Under the pieces are notes generated by a model. It had not been told where the DNA came from, ran no database searches, and saw nothing but the letters and a program-made list of their open reading frames with translations. Positions 9,287-20,119 of a stretch of 64,000 nt of DNA are shown here, piece by piece. The stretch is from Phymorhynchus buccinoides (lineage: Eukaryota; Mollusca; Gastropoda; Neogastropoda; Raphitomidae), in assembly GCA_017654935.2 (NCBI GenBank), contig CM065710.1:30117956-30181955 (forward strand), read 5' to 3'. The position numbers and the translations under genes are program-made. How positions within the stretch are numbered: position 1 is the stretch's first letter; the number at the start of each line of letters is the position of its first letter.

Positions 9287-10306
9287 GGCTGTAGCATTGC
9301 TTATGCGCCAACTTTCCAGGAAATGCGTTCTCCACACTGCATGTTTCTTTGGGACAGTTCTTCTTCTTTCTCTGCACAACCGCCATCATCTTTCTGATGG
9401 TTCTGTTGTAGAAACTGGGGGGGGGGGGGGGGTAGGGGGGGACTCCAGTCTAGCGGAAATCAGTTTCTGAGAGGGGGTTTAGTGAGATTTCTTCTTTCTC
9501 TGCACAACCGCCATCATCTTTCTGATGGTTCTGTTGTAGAAACTGGGGGGGGGGGGGGGGGGACTGGGGGGGGGGGGGGGGACTCAAGTCTAGCGGAAAT
9601 CGGTTTCTGCAGGGGGTTTAGTGAGATTTCTTCTTTCTCTGCACAACTGCCGTCATCTTTCTGATGGTTCTGTTGTAGAATCTGGGGGGGGGGGACTCCA
9701 GTCTATCTAGGGAAATCGGTTTCTGCGGGGGTTTAGTGAGATAGCTGGGAGGGTGGGGTGGTGGGGGGGAAAGAGGGAGGGAGGATGTGGGGGGGGGGGG
9801 GGGGGGTGTCGTGGACTGGATTGTGGAAAGGATGATGGGAAGGATTTGAAGCCTTCCACTGAGGAGGATGTTATATAACCTCAGATGGAAGGGAGTTCCA
9901 CTCGCTCGACAGTTAGTGAATGCTTACATTTTTGTAATGTTGCTTATGCTTCAACTTCGAATGGCATGAAGGCTGTGTCCGCTACAGGGCACGTGTACAG
10001 TGTGTTGAATGGAGTGCAATGAATAGGCCGAAATTGAAGATAATGTAGAGTCATTCTTCTTTGTTTTATCAAGGCTTGTCACACTTCTTGAGTGCAACTT
10101 AAAAACCAAAATCTATTATGTTTAGCAATGATAAAACTTTTCTGTGTCCAATGTCTGTATTTGTGAACCTCAGAAACAAAACCAGTTAACGTTAACTTTA
10201 TGAAAGTTTCCGTGTTCTGAGCTCAGCGATTCAGTGAGATTTGTCTGTCATACTGTTTTTATGTTTAGCAAGTGAGAAAATAACTTTGAGATGCGTGTGT
10301 TTGCAG
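9287..10306. other. Intron with a three-unit repeat and poly-G runs
   Basis: A unit containing ttctttctctgcacaaccgc and tttctgatggttctgttgta, followed by a G run, occurs three times (about 9358, 9488 and 9628; period 130-140). The final part (9820-10300) is unassigned and has no gene. Confidence 0.7.
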
Positions 10307-10409
10307 TGCCCTGATCACGGCGTTCGACAAAGCCAAGAAGCGCTACCAGACCAAGCTGAAGAAGCTGGAGGTGCAGCTCAAGTCAGTCTCCGAACGCTAC
10401 GAAACCCAG
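10307..10409 (+). CDS. MCC: MCC coding exon (FDKAKKRYQTKLKKLE)
   Basis: The acceptor is GTTTGCAG and the exon ends at CAG before gtaggg. It completes a Ser codon from phase 2 and leaves phase 0. It encodes SALITAFDKAKKRYQTKLKK followed by LEVQLKSVSERYETQ, which lines up with the Lys-rich AYEKAKKKHQNKLKKLE block of vertebrate MCC. Confidence 0.93.
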
Positions 10410-10564
10410 GTAGGGGAGACAAGCACCCCTCCGCCCTAAAACTTTTACAAGTTTTAGAGCGTTGGTTTTTTTATAGTAAAATTAGTGTTTGACTCAGTTC
10501 GTATATCTCTCCAGAGGGTTAACTAAGGTGAAAGGGAGATCACCCAATGATTGACCTTTTCAAG

Positions 10565-10655
10565 GAAAACAATAATAATAATAATAATAATAATAATGGG
10601 CATTTCTAGCGCTTAATCTTAAATAAGCCCTAAGAGCTTACAATAGTAAATAAGT
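10565..10655 (-). mobile_element. Short LINE/SINE 3' tail with (AAT)n
   Basis: An (AAT)n run leads into agcgcttaatcttaaataag and ccctaagagc. This is the best of three copies of this tail in the MCC introns. Confidence 0.55.
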
Positions 10656-10667
10656 TATTAACCCTTT

Positions 10668-11545
10668 AGTTCGGTGAACGTTCGGGAACGTTCAGAAAAA
10701 AACCGGATCGTAAATGCCGAGAACGTTCGGGAACGTACGGATTCCACGTGGCCGCTTTGGGCGCTTCCATTTTGTTTCTATCACATGGCAGTCACGTGAG
10801 CGCTTCAGCCTCGCTTTCGCTACAGATTACACTTCCGTCCTGTTGCTTGCAATGGCTTCTAGGCCGATTGGTTTGAAAGATATGAATTTTTGAAAATTTC
10901 GCAATTTTTCCAATATGGATGACGAACAGTTATGGCGTCCATTGACTGAGGAAAGCGATGAATAGTCGTATTTTTGTGAAAGATGGGAGTGGGAGTAAGG
11001 AGTGTATTCTGACCTATTTCGGCAGCGAGCTTGTGTTTGTTCGATCGATGCGAATTTTTGAAGTCGTGCTACTGACATCGGCATTTTCCCGACTTTTACA
11101 TCATGGATGATGAGTCGTTATTGCATCCACTGAGTGATGACAGCGATGAAAATTCCCTTTTTTGTGAAAGATAGGAATTATAAGATCGTGAAGTGAAAGG
11201 GTAAGTGAATGGTTTTGATCTACATTTCCATTTCAGTCGTCTTAGGCTTCAACAGTCTGCAAAAGTAGGCAGTGAATGACTTGTGAATGCAGTTTGCTAA
11301 TACACTTTGGCATTTAGATTTTTTTGGTGGAGCCATGCATCCCCATAACATCTTGAAATTCCTTTTGCAACTCAGACAGACATCTCGGCAACACATTCAA
11401 AACAAAAAACACACAAAATCTGCTAGGGTATATTTTATTTTATTATTTTTCTGACGCTACCCCCCCTTTTGTGCGGAGTGACGTCCCTTGGGCTAGGATT
11501 TCAGAGGTGATTGAGCGCACAGAGCGTCAGGAATTAAAGGGTTAA
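10668..11545 (+). mobile_element. Internally deleted piggyBac-like element (878 bp)
   Basis: The element is bounded by TTAA on both sides, starting ttaaccctttagttcgg and ending aattaaagggttaa. Two paralogous reading-frame starts lie inside: 10915-10965 (MDDEQLWRPLTEESDE, then stop) and 11103-11174 (MDDESLLHPLSDDSDENSLF plus CER, then stop). Acidic starts of this kind resemble the N-termini of piggyBac-like transposases. No catalytic domain is present, so it would need an autonomous relative to move. The two starts sit in a direct duplication of about 190 bases. Confidence 0.75.
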
Positions 11546-11573
11546 TCAATTAATAAGCCATCAATAGAAACAA

Positions 11574-11890
11574 ATGAACGTCAAAAATATGTTAAACACA
11601 AGCACACATGCACACACACGTGCACGCACACGCACACACAATAAATGCACACACAAAAACATGTGCACCCACGAACACGCACACGCACACAAACACACGC
11701 ACACACACACAAACACATGTCCATGGAAGGAAAAAAGTGCTTTGAAAGGAAATGAAGCAGACTATGATTTGAAGAGTAGTTTTGAGAGAAGACTTCAACT
11801 AACAGTAGCCTCTCATCCCCATTGTTCATTCTCCCCATTGTTCATTCTCCCCATTGTTCATTCTCCCCATTGTTCATTCTCCCCATCCTC
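11574..11890. repeat. (CA)n tract and a 16-bp tandem repeat
   Basis: A CA/CG-rich microsatellite runs from 11597 to 11718. At 11815-11886 a 16-base unit, ccattgttcattctcc, occurs about four and a half times. Confidence 0.85.
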
Positions 11891-12144
11891 TACAATTTAT
11901 GACATGCCAGGTGGGGTTTTTTTTTATTGTTCACTGGCTTTCACGCGTGAGAACTTGAGTGGGCACATGTTGCCCATTCTGCAGTGCATATTTGCCTATT
12001 ATGGCCTTTTTTTATATATATTTTTTATTTTACTAGGATGTGTTTGTTATCCTTTTTTACTGGTTTTTTTTTTTACCTGGATCCGATAAGTAGAGTGGAG
12101 TGGCTCAATGTTTCCAGCACTGTGTGAAATTATGAGCTACAGGG

Positions 12145-12391
12145 TACAATGATGACGACGGAAGTTTTACGTCCTCTTGGTCTGAATCAGACACATATGG
12201 GACATTTGTAAATACAAATATGGTGGGAACAATACTGGAGGCAATGCCCGGAAGCAGTACGAAACCAGTAAAGTCCCGATTTTTTTTATTAATACAGATA
12301 GCTGTAGCGGTGACCACGCCTCGGTTAAACCTCATCGGCTATGGTACCGCTACAAGTATGATTAAAATTGAAGTATTGGATACAATGATGA
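12145..12391. mobile_element. Retroposon family C, complete copy with 11-bp target duplication
   Basis: The element (about 12156-12380) is flanked by perfect direct repeats tacaatgatga at 12145-12155 and 12381-12391. It contains ttttacgtcctcttggtctg, catatgggacatttgtaaat and cacgcctcggttaaacctca. Other copies are at 26769-27989 (nested), 24975-25140, 31770-31915 and 23528-23620. An 11-bp duplication and no inverted ends suggest LINE-mediated retroposition. I do not see a convincing tRNA head. Confidence 0.8.
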
Positions 12392-12920
12392 AGATGCATG
12401 TCGTGAATTGTACTGGTTTTGGTGGTTGTTGTTTTCAGGTTTTGGGACGTTGTTAAGAATCATTGATGTGTGTTTCGTTGTACGTGGTCGAACTTTACGC
12501 AGTGACTGTCCTGAGATAACCATAGCTGTTGACGGGACTATAACAGACTAACTAACTAACTAACTTACAAGTAAAATAAGTATTTTTAGTCAAATTAGTG
12601 TTTCTCTCCTGAGGGTTAACTAAGGCGAAAGGGAGATCACCCAATGATTGACCTCTTTTCAAAGAAAAAAAGGCCTGTTACTCTTGGTACTCCTGACGGA
12701 GTTACCCGTCCTTGCTACAGCTAATCTGTAGGACACTGCTGTATGACCTCAATTGTCGACTTATGGTAATTTTCAAACCATAAAGCACTATGGGGTTTTT
12801 CTTGAACTTTGACCTCTGCGTTTACGATATGAGGGCAGCCTATTTGTGGACACAAAATGAGATTGTGGACAAAAACGAATTTTTGTTCAAGGCATATTCA
12901 TATCCATTTTATTTATTCTA

Positions 12921-13470
12921 CAGACAAACCCCTATTTTACGACCCTCTGTTAAGCGACCACCTCTCATTTGAGACCGGATTTGTTGGCACGGATGCATTT
13001 TACTATGTAAACGACTTCCTCTAAAACGCGACTTACGACCGCCATTTTGTTGGTTTTTACGACCGTTGTTGTCGTCTGCATAGACTTCGAGCAAAGGGAA
13101 ACAACCATGGTCAAGGGCCTGAAAGCGGAGTCGCTTCCCTTGTTGTAGAAAAGATGGCGGAAAGCGTAGGAAAAGCACGAAAACCACTGACTTTGAAAAA
13201 GAAAACCACTGACTTTGGACGAGAGTGGAGGTGATTAACAGAAGTCGGCGAAGTGAAACTGTAATACATCGATTGCACAATCCTATGGAGTTGGAAAGAC
13301 CCAAATCCAGTTTTAATATGTCATTGTATGTGTGCATGAAGAAGAGAGTATGAACTGTGCTGAACTTTTTCTTTCTACGGCTGCCAGTGAAAACCTCCGT
13401 CATACGACCCCTCCAATTTATGACCGATTTTTCCGGACATTTTGGAAGTCTTAAAATAGAGGTTTGTCTG
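12921..13470. mobile_element. TA-flanked inverted-repeat element, CAGACAAACC ends (550 bp)
   Basis: Left end TA/cagacaaacccctatttta and right end taaaatagaggtttgtctg/TA form a terminal inverted repeat of about 19 bases with one mismatch. TA target sites and CAG-starting termini fit the Tc1/mariner-pogo superfamily. No transposase is visible. Confidence 0.8.
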
Positions 13471-13770
13471 TACCTTTATCCAAAATATAAAATCAAAATC
13501 TGAATGATTTCTCTGTTTGTTGAGTCTTTTTTTTTCTTTAAAACAAAGAGCCAAATCTCTCTTTTCTCGGTCCGATTTCTGCATGTTGGAAGCCAACCTT
13601 CCAATCTCTAAGAATCAAAACTTGCAGTGGTATTCAAATGAGGGTTTTTTCTACTCCTTGCCGACACGAAAGGGCGATAATTTTAGGCCTGAACTGCCGG
13701 GTGATGAGTCAGGAGCAGATAATTTTCTGTGGCTATATACTACTAGTTCCTGACCAGGCAAGGGCGATAA

Positions 13771-13979
13771 CAGACCTGTTTACTCTACTCTTTTCGAGTA
13801 ATATTCTACTCAATTTGGACCTCGACTACTCTTGAAAATTGAAAATAATGCTCTAATTACTCATTTTCAGTGAACATTATTTGATGGTTTAATGAATATG
13901 ACTACTCATTTCACACCACAACTACTCATTTCAGCTATCCAGACTACTCAAGACTTGTGTAGGGGGTAAACAGTTCTGC
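13771..13979 (-). mobile_element. MITE family E, full copy with 6-bp target duplication
   Basis: The ends are CAGACCTGTTTAC and GTAAACAGTTCTG. The 209-base element is flanked on both sides by cgataa (13765-13770 and 13980-13985). It is the inverse orientation of the 46871-47078 copy. It inserted into another repeat whose gcagataattttc word recurs nearby (about 13715, 14025) and at 21320-21400. Confidence 0.88.
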
Positions 13980-14166
13980 GATAATCTTAAGTAGGGGGTG
14001 TTCGCATCTCGGGGCATGAGGCAGGGGCAGATAATTTTCGGTATAAAGCCTCATTCTGTTTTCTTTGTGTTCATTTGTTATTAGGAATGTCGACACCTTT
14101 TTGTGGAAGCTAAAAATGTCTCTGTTTCTGTAACAGGATTCCCAGGCGCCTTTTAAGTCCTTGTGA

Positions 14167-14395
14167 ATGGTCGACTTATGGCGATATTTTTCACGCCAGA
14201 GGGCAGTCAATGCACTAGGGGTTTATCACGCGATTTTCTTAGTTGGGCGTAGTAAGAGAGAGAGAGATGGTAGGACTACTCACTGTCTCTCTCATTTTCT
14301 TTATCCTCAACTAAGAATATAGAGAGGATTAGCCCCACACGAGCGTCATGCCCTCTGGTGTGAGAAAAATCCCACTGAGTCTCTGATTGGTTTTT
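14167..14395. mobile_element. Imperfect inverted-repeat MITE (tcgacttatggcg family)
   Basis: The left arm (tcgacttatggcga, ccagagggcagtcaatgc, taggggtttatcacgc) pairs imperfectly with the right arm (gaatatagagaggattagcc, gagcgtcatgccctctggtg). A purine-rich centre separates them. A second copy is nested at 45423-45643. Confidence 0.75.
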
Positions 14396-14764
14396 GGTCA
14401 ACAGGCCTTTTAAGTGTTTTATTTCAGCAAGTAGATCCTTTTGATTCATCAAGAGGTCCTTTTTATTTTGAACGGTACTGTTAAGTCCTGTTTTATCAAG
14501 AACAAAGTGATAAAGAAACTGACTAACATCTAAAAAAAATTATCACAAAAAAATGGCAGTGTACAAAGTTGCTGGTGTCGCAGATCGGAGCAGACAATTC
14601 ATTAGTCTTTCCGCACCAAGACGTAGTGATTCATTCCATGCATATTGGAATAAATTATTGTGCTGTTGGTCAACAATTGGCATTCGGGCATTCTATCATG
14701 AACATGTCATACAATCAGGTTGGCGAATGTTCTTTTACGATCTTTTGAGGTCCTTATAAGTCCT

Positions 14765-15316
14765 TTAAAGGTGGACCCTGACGGATGAGTTTTTGCAAGA
14801 AACATGTCGAGATCACCAGAAAGACAGCCTTTTCAAGGATCGGAACACTCACTTTGCTCTGGTTTCCTAGAAATTAAACCGTCAAAACGGCGATTCCTCC
14901 TTGGCGGAGATGCCGGAGAGAGTAGCCATTTTGGATGGGGTGGGTGGAGGTCACTCATTGTGGTTGTTGTTTTTGTAATGCAGTTGTTAAAAAAAAAAGC
15001 TATTTCCTTTGTTGTGAGCGAAACTCTTTTAGATAAACAGTATAAAAATTTATAATAAAAAAAAAATAAGAAGGCTTGTATTGTGAACATTTTGTGCAAA
15101 TGATTTGGCGGCCATTAGAAAAGAGACAGCACACGCCTTCTCTTTGGGTGAAAGAATTTGACTTCCAGCACCTCCGCCAAGGAGGAATCGCCGATTTGAC
15201 GGTTTGATTTCTAGGAAACCAGAGCAAAGTGAGTGTTGCGATCTCTGTAAATGGTGTTTTCCTGGTGATCTGGACATGTTTCTTACAAAAACTCGTCCAT
15301 TAGGGTGCCCCTTTAA
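14765..15316. mobile_element. TTAA-flanked long inverted-repeat MITE (552 bp)
   Basis: TTAA lies at both ends. The termini are ttaaaggtggaccctga and tagggtgcccctttaa, and arms of about 140 bases remain alignable (for example gctctggtttcctagaaatt and its complement). A second copy of 548 bases is at 35588-36135. The TTAA target suggests piggyBac or Kolobok-like mobilisation. Confidence 0.88.
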
Positions 15317-15434
15317 AGGTCCTTTTTTCGTTTCATGTTCCAAACCTGGGAACCCTGTGTAAGCTTCCGATTATGTCTGTTTTTCTTATGCGATTTCACA
15401 GATGTGTGGTGGGTTTTTGTGTGTTTCTTTCCAG

Positions 15435-15512
15435 ATCCACGTCATGAAGCAGAGGTTGTCCATGCAGGAGGATGAGAGCGGGAGACCTCCCCCCAATGAA
15501 ACCTCCCTTTGA
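15435..15512 (+). CDS. MCC: MCC last coding exon, C-terminal PDZ-binding tail
   Basis: The acceptor is CTTTCCAG. The exon encodes IHVMKQRLSMQEDESGRPPP then NETSL and TGA at 15510-15512. The C-terminal ETSL is a class I PDZ-binding motif (S/T-X-L), identical to the end of vertebrate MCC, where it binds PDZ proteins such as Scribble and NHERF1. Its conservation fixes both the identity of the gene and the stop codon. Confidence 0.96.
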   Translation: MHVMKQRLSMQEDESGRPPPNETSL

Positions 15513-15536
15513 GCGCGCCTCTGTGTGTGTGTGCGC

Positions 15537-15572
<36 letters not shown>

Positions 15573-15830
15573 TATAGCGTGTGTGTGTGTCATAGCATAT
15601 GTGTGTGTGTGTGTGCGCGCGTGTGTTTGTGTGTGTGTGTGTGATATAGCGTGTGTGTGTATGTGTGCGTGTGTGTGTGTCATAGCGTGTGTGTGTGTGT
15701 GTGTGTGAGCGTATGTGTATGTGCATGTGTGCGTGTGTGTGTGTATGGCTGTGTCATAGTGTGTGTGTGTGTATATCTGTGTTTGTGTGCACGCCTCTTT
15801 TCATGTTTGTGTGTGTGTTGTGTAAAGGGG
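15513..15830 (+). repeat. (GT)n-rich start of MCC 3' UTR
   Basis: Interrupted GT/GC repeats begin 20 bases after the stop codon. I cannot fix the polyadenylation site. AATAAA-type words downstream include those near 17300, 19080 and 21173. Confidence 0.75.
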
Positions 15831-16039
15831 ACCCAACAGTGTCAAAAAAAACTCTACAGCTTTTTTCTATTCTTTTGTGTCGGCTACTTAGCTGTGCATT
15901 TCAAACACTAAAAAAAACCAGTGCATTTTTTAGAGAGAGAGAGAGATTGCACTTTAAACTAGAGAGAGGAAATAGTGTGCATTTTCTCGCAGATATAAAA
16001 TGGTGGTTTTTTTTTATGTTGTTGGTTTTTTGTTTTTTT

Positions 16040-16181
16040 GTAAATTCTGATCGCTTCTCGGCCTTTTGGCTGGGACAGTGATTCAGGAACATAAATTTTT
16101 GTTTATACCCTGGTTGGTTTGTTCAGCCCGTCGTACATGGCGAAAGCCGATACGCGACGTTAAACTGAACTTCCATGTTGT
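16040..16181 (+). mobile_element. U2 snRNA-headed SINE, copy 1
   Basis: From 16050 the sequence atcgcttctcggcc, continuing ttttggct, equals the first 22 bases of U2 snRNA. A non-U2 body follows (gtttataccctggttggttt, cagcccgtcgtacatggcga) and a tail gcgacgttaaactgaacttc. A second copy in opposite orientation is at 28011-28149. Both share a 9-base leader taaattctg before the U2 start. The Sm site and downstream U2 stems are absent, so this is not a U2 gene. Confidence 0.8.
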
Positions 16182-16755
16182 TTTTCAAAGAAAGCAAGTT
16201 GTAGTTTTCAGAAATAGTGTGAGAGAGAGAGGCAGAGAGAGAGAGAGCAAAGGACAGGAAGTGAGAGAATGACACAGAGAGAGGGAGAGGGAAAGAAACA
16301 GAAGGGGAGGGGGGGGGGGGGGAGAGCTGCTCTTGAAGAGAAAGCAGTGTTTGTCAGAAAGAAAATTGTGCATTTCAGAGAGAGAGAGAGAGAGATTATT
16401 ATTATTAAGAAGATTTCTATAGCTCATACCTTTATGCTCTATTCGCTTATAAGTGTGTGTGTGTGTGTTAACGAAAGGAAGCACAATAACTTACACTTTA
16501 GATGCTTGAACATTCACTGTGGACATTCTTTGCAGGCCGACATGAAGACTCTTTCACAAGACGAAACAGCTGTCTTTGCATAGGCATTGTCTATCTCCCC
16601 CATTGGGAGAAAAAGTAAATCAGCACAGTATTTTGTTTCTTCTTTTCAGAACACAGAACAAATCGTAAAGTTAAAGTTAAAGTAATTGAGTTTGTTTCTT
16701 AGGTTCACAAGCACATACATTGGACACAAAATTAAGTTTTTATCAAAGCAAACTA

Positions 16756-17490
16756 CAGTGGAGTCCGGGTAAAACGAATTTTAAGGGAACACAGACTCAG
16801 TTCGTTGTATCAGGATTTCGTTTATACATGTACATGTACAATGTATGTTGAAAACAAAAACAGTTCAAACACTCACCAATGATAACCGAAAACATAAACT
16901 TGACCAGTTTGAATCGTCTGTCTTAATCACGGGATGTACAAGGCTTGAAGAAGTTCAGCAGTGTTGTCTGACGCTGATCTGTTTTGGCACACTTTTCAAC
17001 AAGTTTGTCCATTAAGTGACAACACATCACACAAATTTAGTTTGTTATAGGCTTTCACGAACTTTTCGATCTTTATTTTGAGCGCGAATTCTAAAGCGAC
17101 CTTGAGAAACCGAATGATCTGTAGGAAGCCTAGGCCTAGCAGACGACCCAGTGTGAATCTAAATGAGTTCATGCATGCGCAGTTCATAGTTTCCAACTTC
17201 CTTCCTCTTGACAACTCGTTCTAGCTTGGAGTTTGAAGGCCTAGGTTTTTGCAGCGCATCGCACAGGCTGAGTTCGTTATAGGCTATTTTTCCAAGTAAA
17301 TAAAATTATCCTGGGGCGTAGAACATGTGTTCGTAAAAAGAGGGTGTTCGTTATTTCAAAAGGATTTTTTGTTCATTATACCCATGGCTTTGCAAGTGAC
17401 AAATAGAAGGGCATTTGCCGGGAAATTGAAGTCAGTTCGTTAATCGCGAAATTTCGTTCAAAGCGAGTTCGTTATAGTTGGACTCCACTG
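16756..17490. mobile_element. TA-flanked element, CAGTGGAGTCC ends (735 bp)
   Basis: It is bounded by TA (16754-16755, 17491-17492). The termini are cagtggagtccgggtaaaac and its imperfect complement ending gttggactccactg. Inside, gttcgttat-like words recur near both ends. Termini and target fit pogo/Tc1-mariner. Short open frames inside are not recognisable as transposase. Confidence 0.85.
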
Positions 17491-17492
17491 TA

Positions 17493-19160
17493 TATATATG
17501 AGGAAAGTTTAATGGTGTGGTTGTTTTTTCTTCTTCAGTTCTTGTACGTTTATATATATATATATATATATATATAAGAGGAAAGTTTAATGGTGTGTTT
17601 GGTTTTTTCTTCTTCAATTCTTGATCGTTTAGATGCAAAAGAGAGACGAGTTGTGAACAAATAACAACCAATGGAATCATAGCCTACTGGTGAGAGAGAA
17701 ACAGACTTTGTGTCGGTGATACTATTTTACAATGCAAGACACCCTATTGCTTACTAGTTTTTATTTAACGTTGATATGCCTAGTCACTTTTGAAGGTTGT
17801 TACCTACAGGTATATCAACAACAGACTACACGCAGACATACAAATATTTTTATGTATAACTAAGCATGGGTTTTGTGTATGTATTTATTTGGTGTATAGT
17901 GACGGCTTTATTTATTTTCCATTTTGCGCGTCTCTCGATTTTGGATTTGCTTAGCTCACTCGGGACTGGCCAAATTATTTCCCCTTGTTCTGTGGGGACT
18001 GGGCATTTGACTAGGTTCGTAAAACGATCACCAAAACCAAGTTATGAAGAGTTAGGCATCAATATTTTCAGAAAAGATTAGCAACACCATGCTCTAAACG
18101 ATCGTAAAATATCAGATTCGTTACCTTCGTCGTTTGTCTCCTATTGATGAAAACAGCTAACACATAGAAAGAAGGAAAATTTCACATTCCGATCTTTGAC
18201 CCCCCTCTACAACCAAAGCTGAATGTAAAGTCTGCAATGATTGGTTGATTTCAAGACAGGCAAGGTCAAAGCAAACTGAAAATAGGTTATGACTTCGCAC
18301 CGGAAAGCTGGTTACACGCCAGAAATCAAAACCTCTTGAAAACTCTTATGAGCCGGATCCGGGCCATTCGTCCTAAACGGTTGTGCGAGCCATGAGCCGG
18401 ATCAGGCTCATTCGTCCCGAGTGTGCTAAATGGTTGTTTTATTTCTTTGGATATACGAAAATTACGCGTGCACTAAGGTACTTAAGTTCTCGCTGAAGTG
18501 AGCAAATGCATGTCCTGTTTTGTACAGTACCATAATTTTCATTGAACGTGCATGGATGTTTATGTGTGTTTTTTGTTTTGTTTTTAGGCAGAAAGAACGC
18601 ATATTATCGCTGTCCGGCGCTAACCGTGTATCTGCAAAATTTGACCAAAAATAGATTTCCCACTGAAGCCCCTTCCGATGACCTCACACAGGTCTTCTAT
18701 AAATATTTTGTGTCTGCGACCAATGGAAATGTTCAAATTTGTCACATGATCTACACGCATTCACTGGAAATCCTACAGTCTTGACACGCTAACCGTGTAG
18801 CTGCCGGTACAGAGATTGTAGCTGTCGGTCTCCCATTGTTTGACAACTACGGCGCGAAGCGTGTAACTGAATACTTTAGGTGTCAGGCAACTGTTATTGT
18901 GTCACATGTTTACTCATCGGTAAAGAAGAAGAGTCGAGCGTATATCAAATGGGGAATGACATTGTACCAGATGACAACATGTTTTTTTATGCTTCTGTAA
19001 AATCACTGATTTTGCAGATGCATAGCGTCGGACAGCAACGATTTGTGATCAAAATGTGAGAGTGTTTTCAAAAATGGTAATAAAAGAAAAACTGATTCAT
19101 AATGATTAGTGTTGTGAATAATGCCTGCAATGCGACCGGTTGTATTTTTATTTTTTATAT
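17493..19160. other. Unassigned intergenic sequence
   Basis: A near-duplicate of about 85 bases (gaggaaagtttaatggtgtg at about 17500 and 17580) is followed by sequence with no gene or repeat that I recognise. The ORF-sized frames lack any familiar motif. Confidence 0.45.
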
Positions 19161-19165
19161 AAACC

Positions 19166-19572
19166 TGGGTAAAAGGTCAAGATGTGCCACCCCCCCTACA
19201 TTTCTCGGTTAATTGTATTTTTCCGTTTTTGCCTTTCTTACCATACATAAAGCTGTATTTTAGGAACATTTTTAGCTAATAACCTTTTTGGAATACTAAC
19301 CCTAGCCCTAACCCTAGCCCTAACCCTAACCCTACCCCCCACCCTATAAGACGGGAAAACGCAACGAACCACAACTGTGACAAATCGCGGTGTACTGCAG
19401 TACATAGTGGGGGGTAGGGTTAGGGCTAGGGTTAGGGTTAGTATTCCAAAAAGAGAATTAGCTGAAAATGTTCCTAAAATACAGCTTTATGAATGGTAAG
19501 AAAGGCAAAAACGGAACAATACAATTAACCGAGAAATGCAGGGGGGTGGCACATCTTGACCTTTACCTAAAC
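19166..19572. mobile_element. Foldback element with telomere-like hexamers in its arms
   Basis: Two arms of about 165-180 bases (19166-19345 and 19410-19572) are inverted copies. The outer part includes ggtcaagatgtgccacc and the inner part contains taaccctaaccctacccc on the left and its complement on the right. Only about 65 bases separate them. The inner blocks hold several taaccc/tagccc hexamers matching the TTAGGG telomere repeat expected in molluscs. Confidence 0.85.
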
Positions 19573-19625
19573 CTGTTTTGGTTTCTGTGTAATGATTTTG
19601 TGATAAATTAGGGGGGGGGGGGGAA

Positions 19626-19893
19626 ACCGTGGGGATACCGGGGGGTCTTTTGTATAAATAGTTCCCCCACCTTCTGGAAGTTCTGTGCTTGTAGCTTCCT
19701 CTAACCTGTCACTCTCTTTGACTCTGCCTTTTCCCTTTGCTTACTGTCATCTACTATCTTTCTGCCTTACCGGTCCATTCTCCTGCCTTTTTTTCTCAAG
19801 TTGCTGGGCCTATTTCTTAGGCGCATAACGGCAGCATGATTTATCTGCGCTCATAATTGACAGGAAACTGTCTGAGCAATTGAAGAAGAAGAG
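19626..19893 (+). mobile_element. SINE-like family, subfamily B
   Basis: It starts gtggggataccggggggtct and carries the common body to ccattctcctgcc. It then has the B-type 3' module (ttaggcgcataacggcagca, gacaggaaactgtctgagca) and a short GAA tail before a G run. Confidence 0.85.
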
Positions 19894-19960
19894 GGGGGGG
19901 GGGGGGGGGGGAGATCTTTGGAGCTTCAAAATGGTTTTAAGTTTTCAACGCCAACTTGCT

Positions 19961-20116
19961 AAAAGTCTGTGTGCACGTTAACACTATTCACAAGATATTT
20001 CTATTTCCCCATGGCAACACAGTGAGCTGCAAGTCATATTAAGAGTGGGCTATCACTGTGTTGCCATGGGGAAATAGAAATATATCATGAATAATGTCAA
20101 CGTGTACACAGACCTT
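19961..20116. mobile_element. Short hairpin MITE (about 156 bp)
   Basis: The arms include aaaagtctgtgtgcacgtta and atttctatttccccatggca, paired imperfectly with tgccatggggaaatagaaat and aacgtgtacacagacctt. The loop is about 25 bases. Confidence 0.85.
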
Positions 20117-20119
20117 AAA

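Noticed and set aside
16050..16071. Functional U2 snRNA gene
   Set aside because: Only the first 22 bases match U2. The branch-point recognition region, Sm site and downstream stems are missing, and an identical arrangement recurs at 28011-28149.
16996..17214. 72-residue frame as transposase of the 735-bp element
   Set aside because: No DDE/DDD motif or helix-turn-helix was recognisable; too short to call.
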